Part shown: piece after piece, positions 9,127 to 17,394 of the stretch
Layout: each line of letters starts with the position of its first letter
Position numbering within the stretch: the first letter of the stretch is position 1
Assembly (NCBI GenBank): GCA_964346355.1
Contig: CAYFUH010000005.1
Span: forward strand, 1-63,941
Origin: UBA6115 sp964346355
GTDB taxonomy: Bacteria; Bacillota; Clostridia; Christensenellales; Aristaeellaceae
Direction: 5' to 3'
Length of the DNA: 63,941 nucleotides
Translations under genes and position numbers: made by a program
Notes under the pieces: generated by a model
What the model was told of the DNA's origin: nothing
The model's database searches: none
The model's input: the letters and a program-made list of their open reading frames with translations, nothing else

Positions 9127-9920
9127 GCCCCTGCCACCTCCTCCAAAAAGGTATCCACCGCGGTCGCAAAGCGCGCGGTTTGGTTAAAATAGGCGAAGTG
9201 ATCATCCGCTTCGTACACAAGCAGGCGCGCGTTGGGCAGCTCTTTTTGCATGACCTCCCCCATCCATAAGGGGGTGGCGGTGTCCTTCTCACCCCAGACA
9301 AGCAAGGTGGGCTGTGTGATCTGCGGGAGCAGCGGGCGCAGATCCTCCCGCACGATTTTGTTGAAACTGCCGCGCAATTCCGCGGGTGTGGCCAGGTAAT
9401 CCTGGGAGGAGAATGCCACGCGCAGCGCGTCCACCGCGTGCTTTGATTTCTCCGCAAAGAGGGGGATGGCCCCCAAAGCCTGCATGCCAACCCGCGCGAT
9501 CTGGTACATCCGGGTGCGCACCCAGCCCTTTAAGGTGCGCTTGGGGCGCAGACCCGCGCAGCCCGTCAGCACCAGCGCATCAACCCGCTCTGGGTGGTGC
9601 GCCGCCAGATACAGGGCGACGCGGCCGCCAAAGGAGTGCGCGATGATGACCGGCTTGTGCAGCGCCATTTGATCCATCAAAGAAAGCGTCCACTGCGCGT
9701 ATTCCTTCACGCCGTAATCCCCGCTTGGCTTTCTGGATTCGCCGTGGCCGGGAAAGTCGGCCATGGTGATTTCATAGCGGTTTTTTAACTGCTGCGCAAG
9801 CGGCATCAAGTGCTTTTGCAGCGATACGCTGCGCGGCCCCCAGCCATGCAGCAGCAAAACAGGACGGCCCTGTCCGACGCGCTCCACGTGGGAGGGAATG
9901 CCGTCAACCTGCAGGTTCAT
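9123..9920 (-). CDS. Alpha/beta hydrolase
   Basis: This 265-residue protein has the alpha/beta-hydrolase fold. The motif VLLLHGWGP gives the oxyanion region, the nucleophile elbow is AHSFGG (Ser), the acid lies in VWGEKDTATP, and the catalytic His is in ADDHFAYF. No signal peptide is seen, so it should be cytoplasmic. The ATG at 9920 follows AAAGGA; upstream in-frame codons read into the preceding GNAT gene. It overlaps the GNAT gene by 17 bases and the Mur ligase by ATGA, so the three are translationally coupled. A role in trimming or recycling a wall precursor is only inferred from this context. Confidence 0.85.
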   Translation of the reverse strand: MNLQVDGIPSHVERVGQGRPVLLLHGWGPRSVSLQKHLMPLAQQLKNRYEITMADFPGHGESRKPSGDYGVKEYAQWTLSLMDQMALHKPVIIAHSFGGRVALYLAAHHPERVDALVLTGCAGLRPKRTLKGWVRTRMYQIARVGMQALGAIPLFAEKSKHAVDALRVAFSSQDYLATPAELRGSFNKIVREDLRPLLPQITQPTLLVWGEKDTATPLWMGEVMQKELPNARLLVYEADDHFAYFNQTARFATAVDTFLEEVAGA

Positions 9921-10404
9921 GCAACACAGTCCTTTCAGCGTCATTTTGACGCGGGAAATAAATATAGCGGCACTTGGCGGGCGAGTGCATGCACAACTCC
10001 CTGTATTTGCCAGGCACAGGGACGATGTTTTCCAGCACACAGCCCAGGTTTTCACAGGTCTTGCGGGAGGGGACGTTGTCCGTATCGGTCGTGATGGACA
10101 GGCTGTGAAACCCCTCGTCTACAATCAGGGGCGTGAGCGCCCGAACCGCGCGCGCCGCCAGCCCAAACCCGCGGTAGGGCGGGTTGACCCGGTAGCCAAT
10201 GTGTCCCAGGTAGTAGATCTCCGGGCTTTCGCCGGTCCTGAGGCTGACATAGCCCGCGTAGGCGCGCTGATCCGGCAAAAAGATGTCGTAGGTGAACGTC
10301 TCCGCAATGCCGTGGTTGCGGTCCCTTGTGGTGCGCTCGCTCAGGTGCAGCTCCAGCCCCTCCCCCAGCAACGTTTGATGCGCAAAGAACAAGCGTCGGA
10401 ACAA
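9904..10404 (-). CDS. GNAT family N-acetyltransferase
   Basis: This GNAT protein of about 166 residues resembles RimJ/RimL-type acetyltransferases. It has the YLGHIGYRVNPPYRGFGLAA acetyl-CoA-binding region and TTDTDNVPSRKTCENLG near the end. I chose the in-frame TTG at 10404, six bases after GGAGG. The longer ATG start at 10446 would fall inside the promoter's -10, so it cannot be on the transcript. It opens the five-gene operon that runs to gdhA. The acetyl acceptor is unknown. Confidence 0.8.
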   Translation of the reverse strand: MFRRLFFAHQTLLGEGLELHLSERTTRDRNHGIAETFTYDIFLPDQRAYAGYVSLRTGESPEIYYLGHIGYRVNPPYRGFGLAARAVRALTPLIVDEGFHSLSITTDTDNVPSRKTCENLGCVLENIVPVPGKYRELCMHSPAKCRYIYFPRQNDAERTVLHEPAG

Positions 10405-10436
10405 TTCCAGCCTCCAAGTCAATAAATCACAGAATA

Positions 10437-10465
10437 AGTATAGCATACAAGGGAAAGCCGCTCAA
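10437..10465 (-). promoter_or_regulatory. Sigma-A promoter of the GNAT-hydrolase-Mur ligase-ddl-gdhA operon
   Basis: On the minus strand TTGAGC (10465-10460), a 17-base spacer and TATACT (10442-10437) precede the TTG start at 10404. Its position rules out the upstream ATG at 10446 as a start. Confidence 0.72.
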
Positions 10466-10481
10466 TGAAACAAGAAGAAAG

Positions 10482-10505
10482 AGGCCAGGCTGTTTTGCCT
10501 GGCCT
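10482..10505 (-). terminator. Rho-independent terminator after the SIMPL gene
   Basis: AGGCCAGGC and GCCTGGCCT form a nine-base stem with a six-base loop. On the minus strand it is followed by CTTTCTTCTTG. It separates the sigma-factor operon from the GNAT operon promoter. Confidence 0.75.
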
Positions 10506-10523
10506 AAAGCGTTTGGGTAGGAA

Positions 10524-11240
10524 TTATTTCAGCTCATAGGTGATCGTCACAATGGCGTTGACCAGCACATTGCCGGAGAGGATGGTGGTATCCATGGCGC
10601 CTTTGGCCGCGGAGCTTTCAAAGTTTAAGGCGTAGTTGGGGCCGTAGGTATCGATGGACTCAGCCTTAAGCACGCGGCCCAGCGTCATCCCGTTGGCAAG
10701 AGCCAGCACCTCGGCCTTGGTCTTGGCGTCCGTGACCGCGTCCTTCAATGCCTCCAGGTAGGTCTCGGCGTATTTGCTGGACTGGAAATCCAGGCCATAG
10801 ATGTTGTTGGCGCCGGCAGCGGAGGCGGCGTCGATCACTGCGGATACCTTGGTGATATCCACAATCTTGATGCGCAGCATGTTGTTGACCACGAAAGAGC
10901 CGTTGATCAAACTTTGCGCGGTGCCCACGACGCTGTAGTCCTGCTCAAAGTACACATTGTAGTTGCTGGTGGTGATGTACTTTTTCTCAACGCCCAACTT
11001 TTCCATCTCGGCGATGATGGCGTCGATGACCTTGATGTTCTCCTGGTTGGCTTCGGCTACGGTTTTGCCGCGGGTCTGCGCGCCCACTTCCAGGGTGGCG
11101 GTATCCGCTTCCAGGCTGATGATGGCGTTGCCGGTGATGACCAGCTTGCTCATGTCCTCCACGTCGTTTTCAGCCAGCGCAGGCAGGGCAAGGGACAGCA
11201 TGAGGGCGAAGGTCAGGGCGATCGTAATCAGTTTCTTCAT
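10524..11240 (-). CDS. SIMPL domain (DUF541) secreted protein
   Basis: This 238-residue protein has a Sec signal peptide (residues 1-23, cleavage near LALPALAE) and a SIMPL/DUF541 body with the typical EADTATLEVGAQTRGKT start and a C-terminal VLVNAIVTITYEL strand. The family is periplasmic or extracellular and has been tied to stress tolerance, but no precise activity is established. Its ATG overlaps the stop of the DUF4349 gene (ATGA), making it the third gene of the sigma/anti-sigma operon. It may be part of an envelope stress response. A terminator follows the gene. Confidence 0.88.
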   Translation of the reverse strand: MKKLITIALTFALMLSLALPALAENDVEDMSKLVITGNAIISLEADTATLEVGAQTRGKTVAEANQENIKVIDAIIAEMEKLGVEKKYITTSNYNVYFEQDYSVVGTAQSLINGSFVVNNMLRIKIVDITKVSAVIDAASAAGANNIYGLDFQSSKYAETYLEALKDAVTDAKTKAEVLALANGMTLGRVLKAESIDTYGPNYALNFESSAAKGAMDTTILSGNVLVNAIVTITYELK

Positions 11241-12376
11241 TTGTTTTTTCTCCTTTTGATAACCAGTTTAATGAGGATGATCAAAGTGATCAGTACCAGG
11301 ATATAGGGCAGGGCAATCGTGAGGAAGACCACCAGGTCCCCCATGAGGTAGGTAAACTCGGTAAAGGCCGCGGACATGCCGTTTTTGATGCGCTCCAGCA
11401 AGGTCTCGTCCTGGTCTTTGGAGGTCTCAATGGGGCTTAGTTCGTTCAAGGTAAGGTTCAGGGTGGAATAATCCACCTTGCTGTCCATGCCGCGCAGCAG
11501 GCCGGTTAAACGGTCCAGTTCGTACTGCGTATCGGAAATGCTGCCTTCAATGGCGATGAGATCCTCCACGCTCTCCGCCTTTTTCAGCAACTCCTGCAGG
11601 CGTTCCATCTTGGTCTGCTGTGTTGTTAAGCGGTTTTGCGTATCCGTATACCGCTCGCTGATGTCCTCGGCCGACTCGGTGAAGTAGAGCAGCTTGCCAA
11701 CACCTTTTAAGGACGTGGTGACCTTGTCCAGTTCATCGCTGGGCACCCGCAGGGTAAGCTCCAGCCTGCGCAGGTTGCCGGCAGCGGTGTAGAGCTGTGA
11801 CTGCTCGATGCGGCCGCCAGACCTTGCGACTAAGGCCCTAATGGCCTCCTGATCCTCCTGGAAGGAACGGGTGGACAGCTCCATGCGCACAGTGCGGATG
11901 ATCTTCTCCGCTGTTTTTTCCTCTGGCGTTTGTGCCGGGTTCGCATCGCGCATGGACATCATCATGTCGCCGGACGCTTCTTCCATCGCGGGCATGATGC
12001 CCGGCTGCGTGCTACCGCCATAGCTTGCTTGGTCTGTACTCCTGGGGACAAGCTGCGCGCCTCTTCGCTGCTGCCCGGTTAAATAGGTCCCGCCGATGAG
12101 GAGCACCAGCACTGCCGCCATGGACAGCCACCTAAGCGCTCTGTTGCCTTGTTTCACGGGGTTTGCCTCCTCTTTGATGTGTTGCTGCCACGCGCTGGTG
12201 AAGGAAGCGGGTACCTCGCTGTCCTCATCCAGGCTGCGGCTGTCCTCAAGGACGGTCAGTTTGAAGCGGCAGCTGGCGCAGGAGGTGATGTGATCCCCAA
12301 CCACCCGCTGCTGCTCTTCGCCCATCTCGCCCCTTAGGTACTGGTCAAGGAGGAGTTCAATGTCATGACAGTTCAT
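11237..12376 (-). CDS. Zinc-finger anti-sigma factor fused to a DUF4349 membrane protein
   Basis: This 379-residue protein begins with a putative anti-sigma zinc finger (MNCHDIELLL... HITSCASC, residues 1-40), which normally binds a partner ECF sigma factor in the cytosol. One TM segment follows near 85-105. The outside portion is a DUF4349 domain with a long charged coiled coil, and a second TM near the C-terminus ends in a basic tail (KRRKNK). The ATG at 12376 follows AAGGAGGG, whereas an upstream ATG at 12409 lacks a proper site. It overlaps the ECF gene by 14 bases. I infer that the outside coiled coil senses an envelope signal and controls the adjacent sigma factor. Confidence 0.85.
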   Translation of the reverse strand: MNCHDIELLLDQYLRGEMGEEQQRVVGDHITSCASCRFKLTVLEDSRSLDEDSEVPASFTSAWQQHIKEEANPVKQGNRALRWLSMAAVLVLLIGGTYLTGQQRRGAQLVPRSTDQASYGGSTQPGIMPAMEEASGDMMMSMRDANPAQTPEEKTAEKIIRTVRMELSTRSFQEDQEAIRALVARSGGRIEQSQLYTAAGNLRRLELTLRVPSDELDKVTTSLKGVGKLLYFTESAEDISERYTDTQNRLTTQQTKMERLQELLKKAESVEDLIAIEGSISDTQYELDRLTGLLRGMDSKVDYSTLNLTLNELSPIETSKDQDETLLERIKNGMSAAFTEFTYLMGDLVVFLTIALPYILVLITLIILIKLVIKRRKNK

Positions 12377-12947
12377 TGCGTTCCCTCCTTTCATCATTAA
12401 GACGTGCATCCCCCAAAAATAGTTCCCGGTTTTCCAGTAATATTTTATAAAGCGCTTTCCGGGCGCGGTTTACACGGCTTTTGACCGTGCCTTCGGGCAC
12501 GTCCAGGGCAAGTGCCGCCTCCTGATAGGGCAGCCCCTGCAAATCCACCAATACCAGGGCAGCGCGGAAATCCGGCGGCAATTGCTTGATGCCCTCCCGC
12601 AAAGCAGCCTTGCGCTCCTTTTCCTCCAGCTGCAAGTATAATTCCGCCTCATCTGAGGAGACCTCAAAGCCCTCCTCCTGCAACAGGTCCAGGGAGTAGA
12701 TCTCCCGGCGTTTGCGCAGCGCGTCCATGCACACCCTGGTTGTCAGGGTGTACAGCCAGGTGGAGAATAAGGAATCGCCGCGGAAGGTATGGAAGCGCTC
12801 ATAGGCCTTTTGCAGCGCGTCCTGCGCGCAGTCCTCCGCGTCCTCCCGGTTGGTCATCAAATGCAGACAGGTAAAATAGACCTTGCGCTCAAGCGGCGCG
12901 ACCAAGTCCATAAACCGCTGCGCGTCCGCCCGTTTTCCTCTGGCCAA
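12363..12947 (-). CDS. RNA polymerase ECF-type sigma-70 factor
   Basis: This ECF sigma factor of about 194 residues has region 2 (CLHLMTNREDAEDCAQDALQ, FSTWLYTL) and region 4 (LPPDFRAALVLVDLQGL, VPEGTVKSRVNRARKAL). It directs RNA polymerase to stress promoters. I prefer the TTG at 12947 because GGAGGTGA sits directly upstream, while the ATG at 12968 has only a weak GAGGG. The next gene is its likely zinc-finger anti-sigma factor, overlapping by 14 bases. I saw no clear ECF-type autoregulatory promoter upstream. Confidence 0.88.
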   Translation of the reverse strand: MARGKRADAQRFMDLVAPLERKVYFTCLHLMTNREDAEDCAQDALQKAYERFHTFRGDSLFSTWLYTLTTRVCMDALRKRREIYSLDLLQEEGFEVSSDEAELYLQLEEKERKAALREGIKQLPPDFRAALVLVDLQGLPYQEAALALDVPEGTVKSRVNRARKALYKILLENRELFLGDARLNDERRERNELS

Positions 12948-13006
12948 GCGCTCACCTCCATTCGTCATGTAAATATACCCTCACAACCAAATAAACGGAT
13001 AAAAGG

Positions 13007-13028
13007 GCAGGCTTCATGCGAAGCCTGC
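13007..13028 (-). terminator. Rho-independent terminator after the MMPL operon
   Basis: GCAGGCTTC pairs with GAAGCCTGC around an ATGC loop. On the minus strand CCTTTTATCC follows. Confidence 0.75.
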
Positions 13029-13056
13029 GAAAATTTTCTTTGAAGGTGGTTTGATT

Positions 13057-13917
13057 TTATGGTTTGTCTGCGGTTTCCGGCGCCTTGATGCCCCTTAGCA
13101 TCATGATAAACTGCAGCGTGCGCACCTGGTTTTCCGCATCCGTGAAAGAGCGTAGCGGGCGGCCCTGCATCTGTGTCATCAGGTTGCCCATCAGGCCTGA
13201 TACCGCCCCTTCCAGCGGGGAGCCGGCCAGCGACTCTGCCGCCACCTGCTGGTACATCTGCGTATCCATGCCCATGCGGACTGCCGCGATCTGGATATCC
13301 TCCATTGAAAAATTTACAACATCGCAGGTGATGGTGTATTCCGCGCTTTGACCGGGCAACACCACATAGCTGAGCGTGCGGTTGCCGCCGGACAAGGCAT
13401 AGGTGGCTTTCTCCGCCTGGATATTCAGCGCGCGCGCGCCGTCCAAGGTCACGGTGATTTGCAGGGACAGGCTGTCGGCGAAGGCGCGCAGGCTGTCGTT
13501 GACAGATACGCGCAGGCTGGCTTCCAGTTTGCCGCTGGCGCCGGACAGTTCAGCAGCGCTGACAGCCTTGCCGTTCAGGGTGTAGGATACATCAAAAACC
13601 CAGGGTAAATCTGTCTGCTTCAGGTTGCCCTGGTAGCTGAAACGGCCTGTTGGCATGGTGAATTGAACCTGGTTGTCCGCGTAGGAAAAGCCGTCCGCAT
13701 TGCCCAAGGGCTGCACGGTTTCATACTGACCGCGGTCTGTTACATGGCTTGGTTCATCCGCCTCAAAGGCGTTGATGACATACGCCACAAGCGGCTGGCC
13801 TTCCTCATTGAGGCTGACAAAGACCACCTCATCCTTATGTACCGCGGCGGAAGCCGCGATACCCAGGGATAACAGGAAACATATCATCAAGATCAAGAAG
13901 GATTTTTTCTGGTTCAT
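13057..13917 (-). CDS. Secreted/membrane partner of an MMPL transporter (short form)
   Basis: This protein of about 286 residues has a signal peptide (residues 1-25, cleavage near ASAAV) and a beta-rich body including VVFVSLNEEGQPL and GRFSYQGNLKQTDLPW. It resembles the N-terminal part of long clostridial membrane proteins found next to MMPL pumps. Those relatives, as I recall, are far longer and continue into heptad repeats and TM segments; this one ends after about 286 residues with no closing TM. The ATG at 13917 overlaps the MMPL stop by ATGA. It is probably an outside accessory subunit of the pump. Function is not established. Confidence 0.72.
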   Translation of the reverse strand: MNQKKSFLILMICFLLSLGIAASAAVHKDEVVFVSLNEEGQPLVAYVINAFEADEPSHVTDRGQYETVQPLGNADGFSYADNQVQFTMPTGRFSYQGNLKQTDLPWVFDVSYTLNGKAVSAAELSGASGKLEASLRVSVNDSLRAFADSLSLQITVTLDGARALNIQAEKATYALSGGNRTLSYVVLPGQSAEYTITCDVVNFSMEDIQIAAVRMGMDTQMYQQVAAESLAGSPLEGAVSGLMGNLMTQMQGRPLRSFTDAENQVRTLQFIMMLRGIKAPETADKP

Positions 13918-15959
13918 GGGGTTTTCTTTCTCCTTCGCAGCATGGTTTTTTGAATCAGTCGGTCGCAAAAGGCCAATACCAGGGGCAGCACCAGCAGCAC
14001 CATCACAGCGGACATGAACGCGCCCCGGCCGATGATGAAGCCCATCTCGCTGATGATGCCGTTGTCACGCACCAGCAAGCCCAGGGCATAGCCCGCCAGC
14101 GTGAGGATGGCTGCCGGCGGCAGGATGGAGCCGGTAGCGGTCTCCAATGCGAATACCGCCGCTTCCTTGGGTGTTTTGGATTGCCTGCCTTCCAAATAGC
14201 GCTGTGACAGCAAGATGCCGTAATCCACCGTGGCGCCCAGTTGAACGGAGGACACAATCTGATAGCCCACATAGTTGAGCGCGGAGCCGGTGATATAGGG
14301 CCAGGCCATGTTCAGCCAAATGGAGCCCTGGATGATAACCAGCAGGATAACCGGGATGGACAGGTTTTTAAAATTGATCAACAGCACCAGGCCGATGGAC
14401 AAAATGCCGGCCAAAAGCACCCTGATGCTGTCGGCAGTGATGTAGTTTTTGAGATCGAAATTGACCGCCGCCTCGCCCAGAAGGTGGCTGTCCTGCGGGT
14501 AGTATTCCTCCGACAGCGCGCGCAGGCGATCGATCATCTGGAAGGTGTCCGGGCCTTCATCCGCCATATTGGTGGTGATGATGAAGCGCGCGTAGCCATC
14601 CGCGTAGAAATTGCTGGTGACTTCCTCCGGCAATACCTCCGGCGGGATGTCAGTTGAGACGGTGTTGGCATAGGACATGACAGAGGTGATGCCGGGCGTT
14701 TGCGACAGCGCCTCGCTGAAGCGGGCTTCCTTTGCCCGGTCGCCTTCCGGCGCCAGCAGCAGCATTAATTTCTCATCGCCAAATTTGTCCTTGATGCGCT
14801 GCGCTTCCTGGCGGATGGGCGAGTCCGCGCTGTGCATGCCCGCGCTGCCGTAGATGAAAGTGTTTCCCTTTTGCATCATGAAGGCGGCGGGCAGCGCCAG
14901 CAACAGCACAATAGCCAGCGGCAAACAGAAGCGGACCACAAAGCGCCCAAAGCCGCGGAAGGATGGCAGGAAGCTGCGGTGCGCGGTCTTGTCAATCCAT
15001 TTTACCAGTACGACGGAGATGGCGGGCAGGATGATCATCACCGACAGCCCGCTGAGCAGCACGCCCTTGGCCAGCACCAGGCCCATGTCGCGGCCCAATT
15101 CAAAATTCATCAGCAGCAGGGCTAAAAAACCAAAGATGGTGGTCATCGCGCTAGCGGTGATGGCGCTGGAAGCGGCGCGCATCGCCTCTTTCATGGCGGC
15201 GACCGGCTCCATGCCCTCCTCCCGGTAGTCCCCGAAGCGGTGCAGCAGGAAGACGGCATAATCAATGGATACCGCCAATTGCAGGATGGCTGCGCAAGCC
15301 CTTGTAATGAAGGAAACGCTGCCAAAGATGATGTTGGTGCCTTCGTTAAGCAGGATGGCAATGCCAATCACCAGCAAAAAGAGCAAGGGTTCCAGATAAT
15401 GGCGGGTGGCGAGGATGAGAATAATCAGACACAGGGGCACCACGTAGTACATGATGGAAGCCACCTGCATCATGGATACATTGGTCACCTGCTCGTAATC
15501 GGCCGCGGCGCCCATGAACAAGCCTTCCGGATAGTGCGCGCGCAGGGCGACCACGGCATCTGACTGCGCCTCCTTGGTAACGGTGACCTGGTATAGCGGG
15601 CCTTCGTTAAAATATTGGCGCAGGGCGTCCTGGTTGAGAATTTCCAGCGGGGTGTCCCGCACATCCTGCACATCATCCAGCCACAAGACGCTTACCACGC
15701 CCGGCACCTGTGCGATTTGCTGTTTTTGCGCGAGGGCTTCGGGCACATCAAGGCCGGGCAGGTAGATTTGCAAATTGGGGATTTCCATATTGATTTGCCC
15801 CAGCGCCTGCACGCTGGGCGCATCCTTGGGCAAATAGTCACCTAAGTTGTAATTAACTGCTACCCCCTGCATGGCAAACACGCTAAGGACACACAGGACG
15901 AGGGTTGTTAATAAAATGATTTTGCGATGCCGAATCACTGCCTCGCTGAACGCTTTCAT
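13914..15959 (-). CDS. MMPL/RND family transporter
   Basis: This 681-residue protein has the two-fold MMPL layout: TM1 (15-32), an outside domain, a five-TM block (about 175-330), a second outside domain and a second five-TM block. The first block carries the SIDYAVFLLHRF motif and the second ATVDYGILLSQRY, which hold the proton-relay Asp-Tyr pairs typical of the family. Such pumps export lipids, surfactants or drugs. The ATG at 15959 follows AGGAGG by three bases. It is translationally coupled to its short secreted partner. The substrate is unknown. Confidence 0.9.
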   Translation of the reverse strand: MKAFSEAVIRHRKIILLTTLVLCVLSVFAMQGVAVNYNLGDYLPKDAPSVQALGQINMEIPNLQIYLPGLDVPEALAQKQQIAQVPGVVSVLWLDDVQDVRDTPLEILNQDALRQYFNEGPLYQVTVTKEAQSDAVVALRAHYPEGLFMGAAADYEQVTNVSMMQVASIMYYVVPLCLIILILATRHYLEPLLFLLVIGIAILLNEGTNIIFGSVSFITRACAAILQLAVSIDYAVFLLHRFGDYREEGMEPVAAMKEAMRAASSAITASAMTTIFGFLALLLMNFELGRDMGLVLAKGVLLSGLSVMIILPAISVVLVKWIDKTAHRSFLPSFRGFGRFVVRFCLPLAIVLLLALPAAFMMQKGNTFIYGSAGMHSADSPIRQEAQRIKDKFGDEKLMLLLAPEGDRAKEARFSEALSQTPGITSVMSYANTVSTDIPPEVLPEEVTSNFYADGYARFIITTNMADEGPDTFQMIDRLRALSEEYYPQDSHLLGEAAVNFDLKNYITADSIRVLLAGILSIGLVLLINFKNLSIPVILLVIIQGSIWLNMAWPYITGSALNYVGYQIVSSVQLGATVDYGILLSQRYLEGRQSKTPKEAAVFALETATGSILPPAAILTLAGYALGLLVRDNGIISEMGFIIGRGAFMSAVMVLLVLPLVLAFCDRLIQKTMLRRRKKTP

Positions 15960-16007
15960 AGGCCTCCTTGGGTCGTGGTTGGTTTCATTTTTTACATTAT
16001 AAGAAAA

Positions 16008-16030
16008 ACAGGGGTGGATTACATCCCCGT
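16008..16030 (-). terminator. Terminator after the Eis-like gene
   Basis: On the minus strand ACGGGGATG and CACCCCTGT pair with one mismatch around TAATC, followed by TTTTCTTATAATG. A TATAAT in the tail (16001-15996) may be the -10 for the MMPL gene, so terminator and promoter may overlap. Confidence 0.6.
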
Positions 16031-16053
16031 TTTATACGATGTGATGTTTTCAA

Positions 16054-16074
16054 GACAGTATTTTTAAAACTGTC
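16054..16074. repeat. 21-base inverted repeat upstream of the MMPL operon
   Basis: GACAGT-N9-ACTGTC is a perfect six-base inverted repeat with an AT-only centre. It could be a repressor operator for the MMPL operon or a weak hairpin after the Eis-like gene. No cognate regulator is visible nearby. Confidence 0.4.
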
Positions 16075-16087
16075 CAATTACTTCGTA

Positions 16088-17221
16088 TTAAAACGCGTCA
16101 GCGGACGGGATGTCAAAGGGCAGGGGGAACCAGTTATCAAAGGGATGATTGGGGTACAGATCCTCAGACAGCGCAAGCGTAGTCAACCGTACCGCGGCTT
16201 GAGGGTCCAAGGTCATGTCCGCCGGATCATTCGTTGCTTCAACCCAAACCTCGCTGTCTGAGACCGTGATGGCAAACCTGCCTTCACCTGTGATGTCCAG
16301 CACCCGCCTTCCGCTATGCAAACGCAGCCTTGACGCCTTAAAACGCAGCAGGGTTTGCAAAAAGGGCTGCCAGTTGAACACACGGAGCATTAAGGGGGGA
16401 GCAAGCTGCCAGCTGTCCGCGCTGGCGAACAGGTTTGGGTGATCCTTCAGCTCAAAGGGGCGCAGGCTGACGGACAGGCCGTCGCTGCCGGTGCTTTGCA
16501 GGTATGCCAGCAGGATTTCCGGGATGTCAGCGCCTGGGTGGAAGGCAAACTCATCCACGCTGTTGTTGTTGAGGTAGAAATAGCCTAAGAGGCGCTCGCC
16601 CTCATACACCAGGATGCCGCAGCCGCGCCAGTTGCGCAGAATGGGCACAAAATCCGCCGCCTGCCGCGTACAAACCAACTGCCCTTGTTGGTGCAGGTCA
16701 AAGGCCTGCCTGACATCATCTTCCTGCGCGTCCTCCATATTCAAGAAGCGGTATTCAGCTGTCGTTTTGCTGTTTCTGCTGTGGCTGATGCTGCCCTGGC
16801 TGAGATACAGGGACAATTTCGCGCCCGCGTCCTCAAAGCCAAAGTGCTGGTAGCGCTGGCGCTGCCCGGCCAAGACCAGAAAATCCAGCCCCAGTTCGCG
16901 TGCAGCATCGATGGTGCGCTGCATCAGCTCCTTCATGATGCCGCGGCCCCGCTCATAGGGGTGCGCGGACACGCTGCCGATGTAGCCAAAGCGCAGCCTG
17001 CCCTCCCCCGCCTTCAAGACCTTGTCAGGTGTGCAGACCATGCCCAGGATCCGCCCGTTTTCCCGGGCAACCTGGGTCCATTTTGAAAAACCGGGGCGGT
17101 CATACACCACCGGCTGCAACGCCCGAAAATCCGTCGGCTCGTGGCTGAAGGAAAACACCATGTTGGCAAAATCAAGCAGCGCTGCTTCCTCCGCAGCCGT
17201 CGCACGGCCATATTCCAGCAT
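16088..17221 (-). CDS. Eis-like GNAT acetyltransferase with SCP2-like C-terminus
   Basis: This 377-residue protein has a GNAT core (residues about 10-140) with GYIGSVSAHPYERGRGIMKELM, the acetyl-CoA-binding motif. A second GNAT-like region and a C-terminal SCP2-like domain complete the Eis layout. Eis-type enzymes acetylate amines, including aminoglycosides in some species. The ATG at 17221 is five bases after GGAGG. It stands alone, divergent from the glycosyltransferase operon. The acceptor is unknown, and I would not call it a resistance gene from sequence alone. Confidence 0.85.
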   Translation of the reverse strand: MLEYGRATAAEEAALLDFANMVFSFSHEPTDFRALQPVVYDRPGFSKWTQVARENGRILGMVCTPDKVLKAGEGRLRFGYIGSVSAHPYERGRGIMKELMQRTIDAARELGLDFLVLAGQRQRYQHFGFEDAGAKLSLYLSQGSISHSRNSKTTAEYRFLNMEDAQEDDVRQAFDLHQQGQLVCTRQAADFVPILRNWRGCGILVYEGERLLGYFYLNNNSVDEFAFHPGADIPEILLAYLQSTGSDGLSVSLRPFELKDHPNLFASADSWQLAPPLMLRVFNWQPFLQTLLRFKASRLRLHSGRRVLDITGEGRFAITVSDSEVWVEATNDPADMTLDPQAAVRLTTLALSEDLYPNHPFDNWFPLPFDIPSADAF

Positions 17222-17331
17222 ACACACCTCCCTGATTGTTCAAGAACTCTTTACAAACCATGATACCACGATAAGACCCAGCATAAGCCATCTGCCGCAC
17301 ATTCAGCGCTGTTTTCCGGTTTGTAATTCTT

Positions 17332-17360
17332 TTGCAATCTTTCCCCCATCAAGGTATACT
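17332..17360 (+). promoter_or_regulatory. Sigma-A promoter of the glycosyltransferase-VanW operon
   Basis: TTGCAA (17332-17337), a 17-base spacer and TATACT (17355-17360) lie 35 bases ahead of the ATG at 17395. Confidence 0.78.
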
Positions 17361-17394
17361 GTTCCAGACTGGAGCGAAGGGGGTGAGGGCAGGT

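Noticed and set aside
10405..10446. Longer GNAT start at the ATG 10446
   Set aside because: The -10 box TATACT overlaps this ATG, so it would not be transcribed, and the TTG at 10404 has a proper GGAGG.
16088..17221. Eis-like gene as an aminoglycoside-resistance determinant
   Set aside because: The fold fits Eis, but acceptor specificity cannot be read from the sequence and there is no resistance context.
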